A stretch of 64,000 bases of DNA, taken from NCBI RefSeq assembly GCF_009756665.1, contig NZ_CP037953.1, positions 1,550,001 through 1,614,000 of the forward strand, in the 5' to 3' direction. Made by a program: the position numbers and the translations under genes. The notes under the pieces are model-generated. The model was not told where the DNA came from. It was given only the letters and a program-made list of their open reading frames with translations, and ran no database searches. Below, piece after piece: positions 9,716-18,325 of this stretch (position 1 is its first letter; each line of letters opens with the position of its first letter). The stretch comes from Permianibacter aggregans. GTDB taxonomy: Bacteria > Pseudomonadota > Gammaproteobacteria > Enterobacterales > Permianibacteraceae.

Positions 9716-10612
9716 ATGTCGTTTATCGAACTGAAAATTCAGGTCAACAAAACTCAAGCCGAAGCGCTCGATGAATTGCTGATGGAGTTCGGCTCGTTGG
9801 CCGTGACGCTGGAAGACGCTGAAGATCAGCCGATACTGGAACCGGGCCCCGGCGAAACGCCGCTCTGGCAACAGATTGTGTTGACCGCGTTGTTCGACAG
9901 CGACATCGACCGGGAAGCGACGCTGGCCGCAATTCAGGCCGATGAAGCCTGGCCTGCTGGCGCCCACGCCCGCTTTCAGGCGGTGCCCGATCAGGATTGG
10001 GTAAGGGCCTGGATGGACCGCTTCCAGCCGATGCCGTTCGGCACCAAGCTCTGGGTTTGCCCGAGCTGGCGACCCATTCCGGCAGAAGCAAAGGTGCCGC
10101 TGCTGCTCGATCCGGGTCTGGCCTTTGGCACCGGCACCCATTCGACCACGAGGCTCTGCCTGGAATGGCTTGATAGCGCCGATCTCAGCGGCAAGCATGT
10201 ACTCGATTTTGGTTGTGGATCCGGCATTCTGGCAATCGCAGCCGGTAAACTTGGTGCCGCCAAACTGACCGCGCTAGACAATGATCCGCAGGCGCTGATT
10301 GCCACCCGCGAAAATGCCGAGCGCAATGGCATTGCCGCCGACCAAATCGATATTCAGTTGCCGCCGCTGGCCGAAGGTTTTCACTGCGACGTGATTCTGG
10401 CCAATATTCTGGCCGAACCATTACGGCAACTGGCGCCGCTTTTCGCCACGGTGTTGAAGCCGGGTGGAGCGCTGGTACTCAGCGGACTATTGGCCGAACA
10501 GGCCGACGAATTACTTGCGCGCTATCAGCCCTGGTTTGATAGTCTTGCGGTCAGCCAGCATGAAGACTGGATACGCATTGACGGCAAGCGCAATTTCACG
10601 GATGTGACATGA
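9716..10612 (+). CDS. prmA: Ribosomal protein L11 methyltransferase
   Basis: 298 residues from ATG 9716, chosen because AGGA lies about 8 bases upstream and the translation begins at the family's usual MSFIELKI. The frame extends back to 9572 through the palindrome cluster, which is unlikely to be coding. The N-terminal L11-recognition domain is followed by a linker with LDPGLAFGTGTHSTT and a class I S-adenosylmethionine fold (VLDFGCGSGILAIAA, NILAEPL). It trimethylates lysines and the N-terminus of ribosomal protein L11 in the cytoplasm. Its stop overlaps the next start by four bases (ATGA). Confidence 0.97.
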   Translation: MSFIELKIQVNKTQAEALDELLMEFGSLAVTLEDAEDQPILEPGPGETPLWQQIVLTALFDSDIDREATLAAIQADEAWPAGAHARFQAVPDQDWVRAWMDRFQPMPFGTKLWVCPSWRPIPAEAKVPLLLDPGLAFGTGTHSTTRLCLEWLDSADLSGKHVLDFGCGSGILAIAAGKLGAAKLTALDNDPQALIATRENAERNGIAADQIDIQLPPLAEGFHCDVILANILAEPLRQLAPLFATVLKPGGALVLSGLLAEQADELLARYQPWFDSLAVSQHEDWIRIDGKRNFTDVT

Positions 10613-13218
10613 CCGATTTTTATACCCGCTGCCCGCACTGTCAGACGGTTTTTCGTCTCAGTGCTGCCCAGCTACAGCTTGCTGAAGGAAAAGTTCGCTG
10701 CGGCGCCTGCCTGCATGTATTTCTAGCCAAGCAACACCTGGTCAGGCCGAAAGCCGGCCCAGCTCCAGCTCCAGCTCCAGCTCCAGCTCCAGCTCCAGCT
10801 CCAGCTCCAGCTCCAGCTCCAGCTCCAGCTCCAGCTCCAGCTCCAGCTCCAGCTCCAGCTCCAGCTCCAGCTCCAGCTCCAGCTCCAGCTCCAGCTCCGG
10901 CTCCAGTTCCGGCTCCAGTTCCGGCTCCAGTTCCGGCTCCAGTTCCGGCTCCAGTTCCGGCTCCAGTTCCGGCTCCAGTTCCGGCTCCAGCTCCGGCTCC
11001 AGTTCCGGCTCCAGTTCCGGCTCCAGCTCCGGCTCCAGCTCCGGCTCCGGCTCCAGCTCCGGCTCCAGCTCCGGCTCCAGTTCCGGCTCCAGTTCCGGCT
11101 CCAGTTCCGGCTCCAGTTCCGGCTCCAGTTCCGGCTCCAGTTCCGGCTCCAGTTCCGGCTCCAGTTCCGGCTCCAGCTCCAGCTCCAGCTCCAGCTCCGG
11201 CTCCAGTTCCGGCTCCAGTTCCGGCTCCAGTTCCGGCTCCAGTTCCGGCTCCAGTTCCGGCTCCAGTTCCGGCTCCAGTTCCGGCTCCAGCTCCGGCTCC
11301 AGTTCCGGCTCCAGTTCCGGCTCCAGCTCCGGCTCCAGCTCCGGCTCCGGCTCCAGCTCCGGCTCCAGCTCCGGCTCCAGTTCCGGCTCCAGTTCCGGCT
11401 CCAGTTCCGGCTCCAGCTCCGGCTCCAGTTCCGGCTCCAGTTCCGGCTCCAGTTCCGGCTCCAGTTCCGGCTCCAGTTCCGCCGGTTGCGTCGGATGACC
11501 CATTCGCAGTCTTTGCCAACTCGCCGTTGCCGAAAGTTGCCAAACCTGCCGCGTCGGCGCCTGTTCCGGCGCCTGCACCGATACCTGAACCCGAACCGGA
11601 GATCGACGATGAACCACTGTGGATCAACGATGACCCGGAAGTGGATTTGGCCGAATCGGCCCGCGAGACCGCCCAGGGTTCACATAGCTGGTTGAGCTCG
11701 TTTACCACCAAGGAACAGCCGCAACCAGCCGATGCCGATTACCAACCGGAAGTCGATGAAATTGATTTAAGCCTGGATGCACCGGGTCAGCACGACATCG
11801 AATTCACACCTTCGCGTCATGCTGAAGCCTTGGTATCCGAGACGACTGACGAACCTTTCCTTGATGAAAGCGAATTGGCGTTTGAGGCGAAATTTGACGA
11901 TGAGGCCCTGGTTTCGGAAGCACCGGCGGAAGCCTTGGATCTGACCCCGGCCGAAACCGAACAAGGACCAGCGTTTGTCCATCGTGATGCGCCGTCTGCG
12001 GCCGTGCCGGAAATCGAGAGCATCGATCTGGACGCCGAGCTGCCGGATCTGCGCGCCGACGAACTTGATGAACTGGAATCCCTGGAACAAAACGAAACGC
12101 CGGAACAGCACATGGCGCTTGAACCGGAAAGTTTTGATCTGGATATCCATGATCCGGAAACGGACTCGACGGAAGCCGAGCCTTCGGTGGACGAAGAAGA
12201 TACCCTCGATGAACCGGAAACGCCGCCGGAGAACGACTGGGATTTATTGCGTCCCAGTCGTGATCGTCATGAGCCAGTGTTTGATGACGACAACGGTCTG
12301 GAATCGGAATCCGAACCAAGCCGGGCGTTCGCGGTAGAAGAAAGCCAGCCAGACGCTGCTGACGAAGATTACCTTGAGGCCAACGAGCCAATCGACGCGA
12401 CGGAAAGTGATGCCGAGGAATCGACCAGCGATGAAGCAGTAGCCGAACCGCCAGAAGCAGAAATCCCCACGGCAGAGACGCCTCCGCCACCGGTGGAAAT
12501 CGTCGACTTCGGTGAAACCGATGCGAACTGGGTCGACCCGAGTTCACGCGTGGAAACCGTCGATATCACTAATCCGCTGCCGAAAAGCCGGCCGAAAGCG
12601 AAACAAATCGCTGACGCGTTACGCAAACCCACCGCTAGCGAGCCATTGGCGCTCGATGACAGCTGGACGCTGGAACCGATGGGTCATGACAGTTTTGATC
12701 ACGCCCTCTCGCAACATCAACAACGTCGCTTCCCGTGGAAGGCGGTGTTGTGGACGTTGGCGGCATTGCTGCTCGGCACCGTATTGGCAGCGCAATACCT
12801 CTGGAGTCAGCGTGTCGAAATGCGCGACGACCCGACGTTCGGGCCGTTGATCGAATCGGCTTGTGAGATCGTTGGCTGTGAACTGCCGCCAAAACGCGAC
12901 ATCAACAAAATCGTCATCAAGCAGAAGAGCGTGATCAAGGAACGCGACGACGCCCGCAAGCTGAAAATCGATTTGTTGATCGTCAATCAGGCCGGCTTCG
13001 ATCAGCCCTACCCGGACCTGATGCTGCGCTTCACCAATATCGAAGGCAAGGTGGTCGCCGAAGACCGTTTCGCGCCGAACGAATACCTGCGCGAGATGCC
13101 GGAAGAGCCGATGATGCCGATGGACATTCCGGTGCATGTCTCGTTCATCGTGCGCTCGCCGTCGGACGCGGTCACCGGCTACGAATTCCGCTTTCTGGAA
13201 CCCAAGCCGGCGAAATAA
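10609..13218 (+). CDS. Zinc-ribbon/DUF3426 membrane protein with giant Pro-Ala repeat
   Basis: 869 residues, far longer than usual DUF3426 proteins because of an insert. The N-terminus is an MJ0042-type zinc ribbon with Cys8, Cys11, Cys31 and Cys34. Residues about 51-294 are almost pure Pro-Ala and Pro-Val dipeptides. Residues about 300-700 are highly acidic and disordered-looking. A membrane segment lies near 708-732 (WKAVLWTLAALLLGTVLAAQ), and the DUF3426 domain forms the C-terminus. By topology the zinc ribbon and repeat are cytoplasmic and DUF3426 periplasmic. Function is unknown. The gene overlaps prmA by 4 bp; in other gammaproteobacteria DUF3426 genes also follow prmA and precede dusB-fis. 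Confidence 0.93.
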   Translation: MTDFYTRCPHCQTVFRLSAAQLQLAEGKVRCGACLHVFLAKQHLVRPKAGPAPAPAPAPAPAPAPAPAPAPAPAPAPAPAPAPAPAPAPAPAPAPAPAPVPAPVPAPVPAPVPAPVPAPVPAPVPAPAPAPVPAPVPAPAPAPAPAPAPAPAPAPAPVPAPVPAPVPAPVPAPVPAPVPAPVPAPVPAPAPAPAPAPAPVPAPVPAPVPAPVPAPVPAPVPAPVPAPAPAPVPAPVPAPAPAPAPAPAPAPAPAPAPVPAPVPAPVPAPAPAPVPAPVPAPVPAPVPAPVPPVASDDPFAVFANSPLPKVAKPAASAPVPAPAPIPEPEPEIDDEPLWINDDPEVDLAESARETAQGSHSWLSSFTTKEQPQPADADYQPEVDEIDLSLDAPGQHDIEFTPSRHAEALVSETTDEPFLDESELAFEAKFDDEALVSEAPAEALDLTPAETEQGPAFVHRDAPSAAVPEIESIDLDAELPDLRADELDELESLEQNETPEQHMALEPESFDLDIHDPETDSTEAEPSVDEEDTLDEPETPPENDWDLLRPSRDRHEPVFDDDNGLESESEPSRAFAVEESQPDAADEDYLEANEPIDATESDAEESTSDEAVAEPPEAEIPTAETPPPPVEIVDFGETDANWVDPSSRVETVDITNPLPKSRPKAKQIADALRKPTASEPLALDDSWTLEPMGHDSFDHALSQHQQRRFPWKAVLWTLAALLLGTVLAAQYLWSQRVEMRDDPTFGPLIESACEIVGCELPPKRDINKIVIKQKSVIKERDDARKLKIDLLIVNQAGFDQPYPDLMLRFTNIEGKVVAEDRFAPNEYLREMPEEPMMPMDIPVHVSFIVRSPSDAVTGYEFRFLEPKPAK
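10759..11487 (+). repeat. Hexamer/dodecamer coding repeat with a 300-bp tandem duplication
   Basis: The stretch is built from CCAGCT hexamers and 12-mers such as CCGGCTCCAGTT, encoding Pro-Ala and Pro-Val runs. A higher-order copy exists: 10870-11176 equals 11170-11476 at an exact 300-bp offset, with a single difference (T at 11117, C at 11417). All units are multiples of six bases, so changes in copy number keep the frame. Confidence 0.95.
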
Positions 13219-13278
13219 TCAAGCCGAAAATTTGTCATCATTCCCGCCCGCGCATGGTGAAAAAATCGCCAGCGCGGG

Positions 13279-13284
13279 TATAAT
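13279..13284 (+). promoter_or_regulatory. Probable dusB-fis promoter (-10 box) with GC-rich discriminator
   Basis: A perfect TATAAT is followed by GCGCCCCCC, 45 bases before dusB. A GC-rich discriminator is characteristic of stringently controlled promoters such as that of fis in enterobacteria. The -35 region is weak (TGGTGA near 13255), as expected for an activated or growth-rate-controlled promoter. Confidence 0.5.
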
Positions 13285-13328
13285 GCGCCCCCCTTCTGAA
13301 ACGCCCCCGCTGAATAGTTAAGACACCG

Positions 13329-14339
13329 ATGCAAGTTGGCCCGTATCAGTTACCGAATGCGCTATGGCTCGCGCCGATGGCGGGGGTAACCGATCGCCCG
13401 TTCCGGCAGCTTTGCCGCGATCTCGGTGCCGGCCAGGCGGTAGCGGAAATGATTTCAGCCAATCCTGCGCTCTGGGATACCGAAAAAACCCAGCGCCGGA
13501 TGGACCATGCCGGTGAGTCGGGTTTGCGGGCCGTGCAAATCGCTGGCGCCGACCCTGACTGGATGGCCGAAGCGGCCCGTTTCAATGCCGAACGCGGCGC
13601 CCAGATCATCGATATCAACATGGGTTGCCCGGCGAAAAAGGTCTGCCACAAGTATGCCGGTTCGGCGCTGATGGCTGATCTGAAGCTGGCACAAGACATC
13701 ATTCGTGCCGTCGTTGAAGCCGTCGATATCCCGGTGACGGTGAAAATGCGCACCGGCCCGAAACCAGACCTGATCAACGCCGTGAGCTTGGCACAAATGG
13801 CCGAGGCCGCCGGCGCCACGCTGGTCACCGTGCACGGTCGCACCCGCGACCAGCTTTACAAGGGTTTTGCCCAGCACGAGACCGTTACGGCGGTGAAACA
13901 AGCTGTGCGCATTCCGGTCATCGCCAACGGCGATATCGACTCACCGGAAAAAGCCAAACAGATTCTCGAACAAACGGGAGTCGATGCCTTGATGATCGGC
14001 CGCGCCGCGCAAGGCAACCCGTGGATCTTCCGCGAAATTCAGCACTTTCTTGAGACCGGTGAACGCTTGCCGCCACCGTCGCTGGAGGAAGTGCAGCACG
14101 TCATGGATCGGCACTTGGCCCAGTTGCATTCGTTTTACGGCGAATACAAGGGCTTGCGCATTGCCCGCAAACACGTCGGCTGGTACCTCGAAGGTCGCCC
14201 CGGTGGTGAAGCGTTCAAAGCGCAGTTTCATCAAATCGAAGACGCCGGCGAACAACGCCGTCGGCTCACCGCTTTCTGGCAGCAATGTCAGCAAACGGAA
14301 CCCACGTTAACTGGTAACTCTGAACAAAAGGCAGCTTAA
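13329..14339 (+). CDS. dusB: tRNA-dihydrouridine synthase B
   Basis: 336 residues. This FMN-dependent enzyme reduces uridine in the tRNA D-loop. The TIM-barrel start has LAPMAGVTDRPFR. The catalytic cysteine is Cys100 in NMGCPAKKVC, the same number as in the enterobacterial enzyme. VKMRTG, VHGRTRDQ and IGRAAQGNPW phosphate/FMN-binding motifs follow. It is the first gene of the classical dusB-fis operon, with only four bases to fis. Confidence 0.97.
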   Translation: MQVGPYQLPNALWLAPMAGVTDRPFRQLCRDLGAGQAVAEMISANPALWDTEKTQRRMDHAGESGLRAVQIAGADPDWMAEAARFNAERGAQIIDINMGCPAKKVCHKYAGSALMADLKLAQDIIRAVVEAVDIPVTVKMRTGPKPDLINAVSLAQMAEAAGATLVTVHGRTRDQLYKGFAQHETVTAVKQAVRIPVIANGDIDSPEKAKQILEQTGVDALMIGRAAQGNPWIFREIQHFLETGERLPPPSLEEVQHVMDRHLAQLHSFYGEYKGLRIARKHVGWYLEGRPGGEAFKAQFHQIEDAGEQRRRLTAFWQQCQQTEPTLTGNSEQKAA

Positions 14340-14343
14340 GATT

Positions 14344-14619
14344 ATGGAAAACTTCATTGTGGACAAAGCCGTTTCCTCCACAACTCCGGTGGTGCAACCG
14401 ACTCTGCGCGAAAGCGTGCAGCGCGCGGTGCAAAACTACTTCGATCATCTCGAAGGCGAACTGCCGAATAATCTGTATGACCTGGTGCTCGCAGAAGTCG
14501 AGGCACCGATGCTGGAAGTGGTCATGAAGCAGGTGCGCAACAACCAGACCAAGGCCGCCAATCTGTTGGGGCTGAACCGTGGCACACTGCGCAAAAAACT
14601 GAAGCAATACGATCTGTAA
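14344..14619 (+). CDS. fis: DNA-binding protein Fis
   Basis: 91 residues. The small nucleoid protein bends DNA and activates rRNA/tRNA promoters. The C-terminal helix-turn-helix is intact (NNQTKAANLLGLNRGTLRKKLKQYDL), preceded by the dimerisation helices. It is translated downstream of dusB, the arrangement known from Escherichia and Pseudomonas relatives. Confidence 0.97.
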   Translation: MENFIVDKAVSSTTPVVQPTLRESVQRAVQNYFDHLEGELPNNLYDLVLAEVEAPMLEVVMKQVRNNQTKAANLLGLNRGTLRKKLKQYDL

Positions 14620-14629
14620 TGTTTGAGTG

Positions 14630-14651
14630 GACGCTGCCTGCGGGCAGCGTC
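14630..14651 (+). terminator. Strong hairpin after fis
   Basis: Perfect 9-bp stem GACGCTGCC/GGCAGCGTC with a TGCG loop, 10 bases after the fis stop. It is followed by CAAAAATTT rather than a T-run, so it may stabilise the 3' end or attenuate read-through into purH instead of being a classical terminator. Confidence 0.5.
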
Positions 14652-14740
14652 AAAAATTTCCGGATGCCGGCGCATCGGCCTGCCCCGTTCACCGATCCGC
14701 CTTGAATGTTCTTCTCACCGACTCGCAACAGACCCATACC

Positions 14741-16312
14741 ATGACTGATATTCGCCCGATCCGCCGCGCGCTGCTGAGCGTTTCCGACAAAACCGGCATT
14801 GTTGAATTTGCCCGTGAGCTGAGCACGCTCGGCGTGCAATTGCTGTCCACCGGCGGCACGTTCAAACTGCTGCAACAAAACGGCATTGCCGTCACCGAAG
14901 TGTCCGACTACACCGGTTTTCCGGAGATGATGGATGGCCGGGTGAAAACCCTGCACCCGAAAGTGCATGGTGGTATTTTGGGTCGCCGCGGCACCGATGA
15001 CGCGGTCATGAAAGATCATGGTATCGACGCCATTGATCTGGTCGTCGTCAATCTCTATCCGTTTGCGCAAACGGTCGCGAAACCGGATTGCACGTTGACC
15101 GATGCCATCGAGAACATCGATATCGGCGGCCCGACGATGGTGCGCGCCGCAGCCAAGAATCACAAAGACGTCGCGATTGTCGTCAACGCCGGTGATTACA
15201 GCGATATCATCGTCGCGCTGAAAAATGGCGGGCTTAACTTTGCGCAGCGTTTCAATCTGGCGGTCAAAGCCTTCGAACACACGGCGATGTACGACGGCAT
15301 GATTGCCAATTACCTCGGCGCCACCAAAGCAACTGGTGAGCGCGAAACTTTCCCGCGTACGTTCAACAGCCAGTTCATCAAAAAGCAGGACATGCGCTAC
15401 GGCGAAAACCCGCATCAGTCAGCGGCGTTTTATATCGAAGCCAATCCGTCCGAACCCAGCGTTGCCACCGCCATTCAATTGCAAGGCAAAGAGCTGTCGT
15501 TCAACAACGTTGCCGATACCGATGCCGCGCTGGAGTGTGTGAAATCCTTCGTGAAACCGGCTTGCGTCATCGTCAAGCACGCCAATCCTTGTGGTGTCGC
15601 CGTCAGCCTTGATGGTGTTCGCGCGGCTTATGAGCTCGCCTACGCCACCGATCCGGAAAGCGCGTTCGGCGGCATCATCGCGTTCAACCGTGAGCTCGAT
15701 GCGGAAACCGCAAAACTGATCGTCGAACGTCAGTTTGTCGAAGTGATCATCGCCCCGAAAGTATCCGATGCCGCAAAACAAGTCGTCGCCGTCAAACAGA
15801 ATGTGCGACTGCTGGAATGCGGTGAATGGGACAGCGTGCGCGCGCAAGGGTTTGACTACAAGCGCGTTAACGGCGGCTTGCTGGTGCAGGACCGTGACAA
15901 CGGCATGATCACCGAAGCGGATCTGAAAGTCGTCACCAAGCGCGTACCGACTGAAGCGGAAATGCACGACCTGATATTCGCTTGGAAAGTCGCCAAGTTC
16001 GTCAAATCGAACGCGATTGTTTACGCGAAAAATCGTCAGACGGTCGGCATTGGTGCCGGCCAGATGAGCCGGGTCAATTCGGCCCGTATCGCCGCGATCA
16101 AAGCTGAACACGCTGGTTTAGCCGTGCAAAACGCCGTGATGGCTTCCGACGCCTTCTTCCCGTTCCGCGATGGCATCGATAACGCCGCCAAGAATGGCAT
16201 TGCTTGCGTCATTCAACCCGGCGGCTCGATGCGCGACGCCGAAGTCATTGCCGCGGCCGACGAGCACGGCATGGCGATGGTGTTTACCGGCATGCGTCAC
16301 TTCCGCCACTAA
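14741..16312 (+). CDS. purH: Bifunctional AICAR transformylase/IMP cyclohydrolase
   Basis: 523 residues from ATG 14741 ([19 protein letters not shown]), the family's normal start; the frame runs upstream to 14627 without a homologous N-terminus. The N-terminal MGS-like IMP cyclohydrolase domain ([28 protein letters not shown]) precedes the formyltransferase domain ([33 protein letters not shown]). It catalyses the last two steps of purine synthesis. purD lies 2 kb downstream, separated by unrelated genes, so the two are not one operon. Confidence 0.98.
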   Translation: MTDIRPIRRALLSVSDKTGIVEFARELSTLGVQLLSTGGTFKLLQQNGIAVTEVSDYTGFPEMMDGRVKTLHPKVHGGILGRRGTDDAVMKDHGIDAIDLVVVNLYPFAQTVAKPDCTLTDAIENIDIGGPTMVRAAAKNHKDVAIVVNAGDYSDIIVALKNGGLNFAQRFNLAVKAFEHTAMYDGMIANYLGATKATGERETFPRTFNSQFIKKQDMRYGENPHQSAAFYIEANPSEPSVATAIQLQGKELSFNNVADTDAALECVKSFVKPACVIVKHANPCGVAVSLDGVRAAYELAYATDPESAFGGIIAFNRELDAETAKLIVERQFVEVIIAPKVSDAAKQVVAVKQNVRLLECGEWDSVRAQGFDYKRVNGGLLVQDRDNGMITEADLKVVTKRVPTEAEMHDLIFAWKVAKFVKSNAIVYAKNRQTVGIGAGQMSRVNSARIAAIKAEHAGLAVQNAVMASDAFFPFRDGIDNAAKNGIACVIQPGGSMRDAEVIAAADEHGMAMVFTGMRHFRH

Positions 16313-16326
16313 CTGGTGTCAATCGA

Positions 16327-16357
16327 AAAAACCCGTGCCTCGTCACGGGCTTTTTTT
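16327..16357 (+). terminator. Rho-independent terminator of purH
   Basis: Stem CCCGTG/CACGGG (16332-16337 with 16344-16349) followed by C and seven T. Confidence 0.85.
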
Positions 16358-16452
16358 GTTTCCGGCCACCGCATGAATACGATTCAGCCTGAATTAAGCC
16401 AGCGCCGGTTTAAATAGCGCACATCATCGAAAGTGGTTCAGGAAGTTCACTT

Positions 16453-17031
16453 ATGCGCAGCAAACTACTCGCGGCACTGGCGCTGACTTTTGCCCTCAGC
16501 GCTCAGGCCTATGACGATTACCCGAAAGTGTATTTTGGCATTGGTGCCGGCAGCACCGAAATGGACAACAAGTGCCCGGAGCAGTTCGTCAACTGCGAGG
16601 AAGAGGAAGCCTTCTACCAGATGTATGGCGGCTTCCGGTTCAACGAATCCTATGCGGTCGAATTCGGCTACAAGGAATCCGGCGATTTTGGTTTTCGTTA
16701 CAACGACGACTTGCAGGCCCATGTCGAACTGTTGACGTTGACCGGCTTGGCGTTTGTTCCGGTCGGTAAGCATTTCGAATTCTTCGTTGGCGTTGGCGGT
16801 GCGATATCGGTCGTCGAAACCCATGATTACTGGGATTACTATTACTACGACGATCACTACACCGACACCGGTGTTGCCGGTGGCATTCTGGCTGGCGTGC
16901 AGATTCACCCGACCGAGTTTTTCACGATTCGCGCGCAGGCAGAACAGTGGCGCAATATCGATGGCTCGCCGGCCTTCGATGGCGATCTCGATTTCAACTG
17001 GTTTTCGTTGAACGCCCAGTTTTCGTTTTAG
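16453..17031 (+). CDS. Outer-membrane beta-barrel protein
   Basis: 192 residues. The signal peptide is clear (MRSKLLAALALTFALSAQA-Y). Alternating aromatic/small strands (VYFGIGAG, YQMYGGFRF, YAVEFGYKE, FVGVGGAISV, GILAGVQIH) and a terminal Phe (LNAQFSF) fit an 8-stranded barrel folded by the BAM complex. Two cysteines (41, 48) lie in the first external loop. Another predicted loop at 123-139 is extremely rich in Tyr, Asp and His. The ligand is unknown; it belongs to the broad OmpA/OmpW-like 'porin family' type. Confidence 0.85.
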   Translation: MRSKLLAALALTFALSAQAYDDYPKVYFGIGAGSTEMDNKCPEQFVNCEEEEAFYQMYGGFRFNESYAVEFGYKESGDFGFRYNDDLQAHVELLTLTGLAFVPVGKHFEFFVGVGGAISVVETHDYWDYYYYDDHYTDTGVAGGILAGVQIHPTEFFTIRAQAEQWRNIDGSPAFDGDLDFNWFSLNAQFSF

Positions 17032-17045
17032 CGCTGGGACAGTAT

Positions 17046-17534
17046 CTAAATGGGCTTATGCATCAAACAAGCGCCGTCACCGTAGCTGTCGGGGACGGCG
17101 TAGCCATACTTTTGCGTGAAACCGAAGTTATGCCAATACGCTTGTGAGTTCTGCACAGCAACCAAAAAAAGCGCAGCAAAACCTTTCTCGATCACCGTAT
17201 CCAGAACACGCTGGAAAAGTGCCGCTGCAATACCTTGACCTCGTGCTGGCGGCGCAATGGCCAGGTCATGAATAAACAATTCCGTTGCCGTTATCGAGCC
17301 GGCGATCTCGGTATCGAGTTTCGGCGGCTGCTCACCCTGCCATGGATGTGACAATAGATAACCAACGCAGCGATGCTGATGATCCACCGCGACAAAACAA
17401 GTGTCGGGTGAAGCCCGCCATTTGCTGCGCAACACCGCCATCGCTTCCGGTACGACATCGTAATAAGCGGCTGCTTGAATGGTCTCGATTTGCGGCCAGT
17501 GCGCATCGGTAATCGCCACCACATTGATGGTCAT
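17046..17534 (-). CDS. GNAT-family N-acetyltransferase
   Basis: 162 residues with the GNAT fold. The acetyl-CoA pyrophosphate loop reads PPARGQGIAAALF (motif A, R-x-x-G-x-G/A), followed by a motif B region ending VQNSQAYWHNFGF. The substrate cannot be inferred. It lies tail to tail with the beta-barrel gene and 21 bases downstream of phnA on the same strand, so the two may be co-transcribed. Confidence 0.88.
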   Translation of the reverse strand: MTINVVAITDAHWPQIETIQAAAYYDVVPEAMAVLRSKWRASPDTCFVAVDHQHRCVGYLLSHPWQGEQPPKLDTEIAGSITATELFIHDLAIAPPARGQGIAAALFQRVLDTVIEKGFAALFLVAVQNSQAYWHNFGFTQKYGYAVPDSYGDGACLMHKPI

Positions 17535-17555
17535 TGATATGGGTACTCTTCGAGC

Positions 17556-18119
17556 TCAGGATCTCTTCACGTAACAGCAGAGAATGACAATCGTTTGGCC
17601 GTTGATCCGGCCTTCAATATGTTCCGGGTTGTCAGTCAGTGTGATACCGCGCACCGCCGTGCCGCGCTTGGCAGTAAAACTGGCGCCTTTGACGTCCAGA
17701 TCTTTAATCAGCGTTACGGTATCGCCCGCACTCAAAACATTGCCATGGCAATCTTTATGAACGATGGTCTCGCTCGCTGACTCGTTCGCGGCTTCAGCCC
17801 AACGCTGCATTTCCTCATCGAAATACACCATGGCCAGGATGTCCTGGGCAAAGGCTTCTGCTTCCAGTTTTTTCAGTATGCGCCAGGCCATCACCTGCAC
17901 CGCTGGCATTGGGCTCCAAATGCTGTCGCGCAGGCAACGCCAATGTTCGGCATCTGGCGTTTCGGCATCGATCTGCTGGGCGCAATTGGCGCAGACCATT
18001 ATCTGCGCATCGTCACGTCCAGAACTGGCCGGTAGCGCGTACGACGATAGCGGTGCTTCAGCGGCACACAGCTCACAGCGGCCACCACAGCGGGCTAACA
18101 ATTCCGCATCAGTCGACAT
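17556..18119 (-). CDS. yjdM: PhnA/YjdM-type zinc-ribbon protein
   Basis: 187 residues. An N-terminal CxxC-type ribbon (CGGRCELCAAEAP, VCANCAQQI) is followed by the PhnA domain with VHKDCHGNVLSAGDTVTLIKDL and a small beta-barrel (KRGTAVRGITLTDNPEHIEG, NGQTIVI). The family is named for a gene next to the phosphonate operon of E. coli but is not a phosphonate enzyme; its biochemical role is not settled. No phn genes occur here. Confidence 0.93.
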   Translation of the reverse strand: MSTDAELLARCGGRCELCAAEAPLSSYALPASSGRDDAQIMVCANCAQQIDAETPDAEHWRCLRDSIWSPMPAVQVMAWRILKKLEAEAFAQDILAMVYFDEEMQRWAEAANESASETIVHKDCHGNVLSAGDTVTLIKDLDVKGASFTAKRGTAVRGITLTDNPEHIEGRINGQTIVILCCYVKRS

Positions 18120-18253
18120 GAAAAGCTCCGGTAATTCAACGAGGCGGCATTGTAATCGCTGAGCCGCAATAATTCCCGAGATAAATCAAGGGATTTAGCG
18201 ATAGCCGCCGCCATGGCGATCGGCTATATCCGGCCACTACGTCAGCAATCCGG

Positions 18254-18259
18254 TATAAT
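18254..18259 (+). promoter_or_regulatory. Probable purD promoter -10 box
   Basis: Perfect TATAAT 67 bases before the purD start in the divergent gap with phnA. No convincing -35 box, and I see no PurR-type palindrome. Confidence 0.4.
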
Positions 18260-18325
18260 CGCCGCGCTATTATTTCGCGGGATTCGTCCTGGATTCCCGA
18301 TTCCAACAGACAAGGGTTTGCTCGC

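Noticed and set aside
10641-11711. Long minus-strand frames across the Pro-Ala repeat (Gly-Ala/Gly-Thr and Glu-Leu/Glu-Pro repeats)
   Set aside because: They exist only because the hexamer repeat has no stop codons in any frame. The plus-strand protein has a zinc ribbon, a membrane helix and DUF3426 in one continuous frame.
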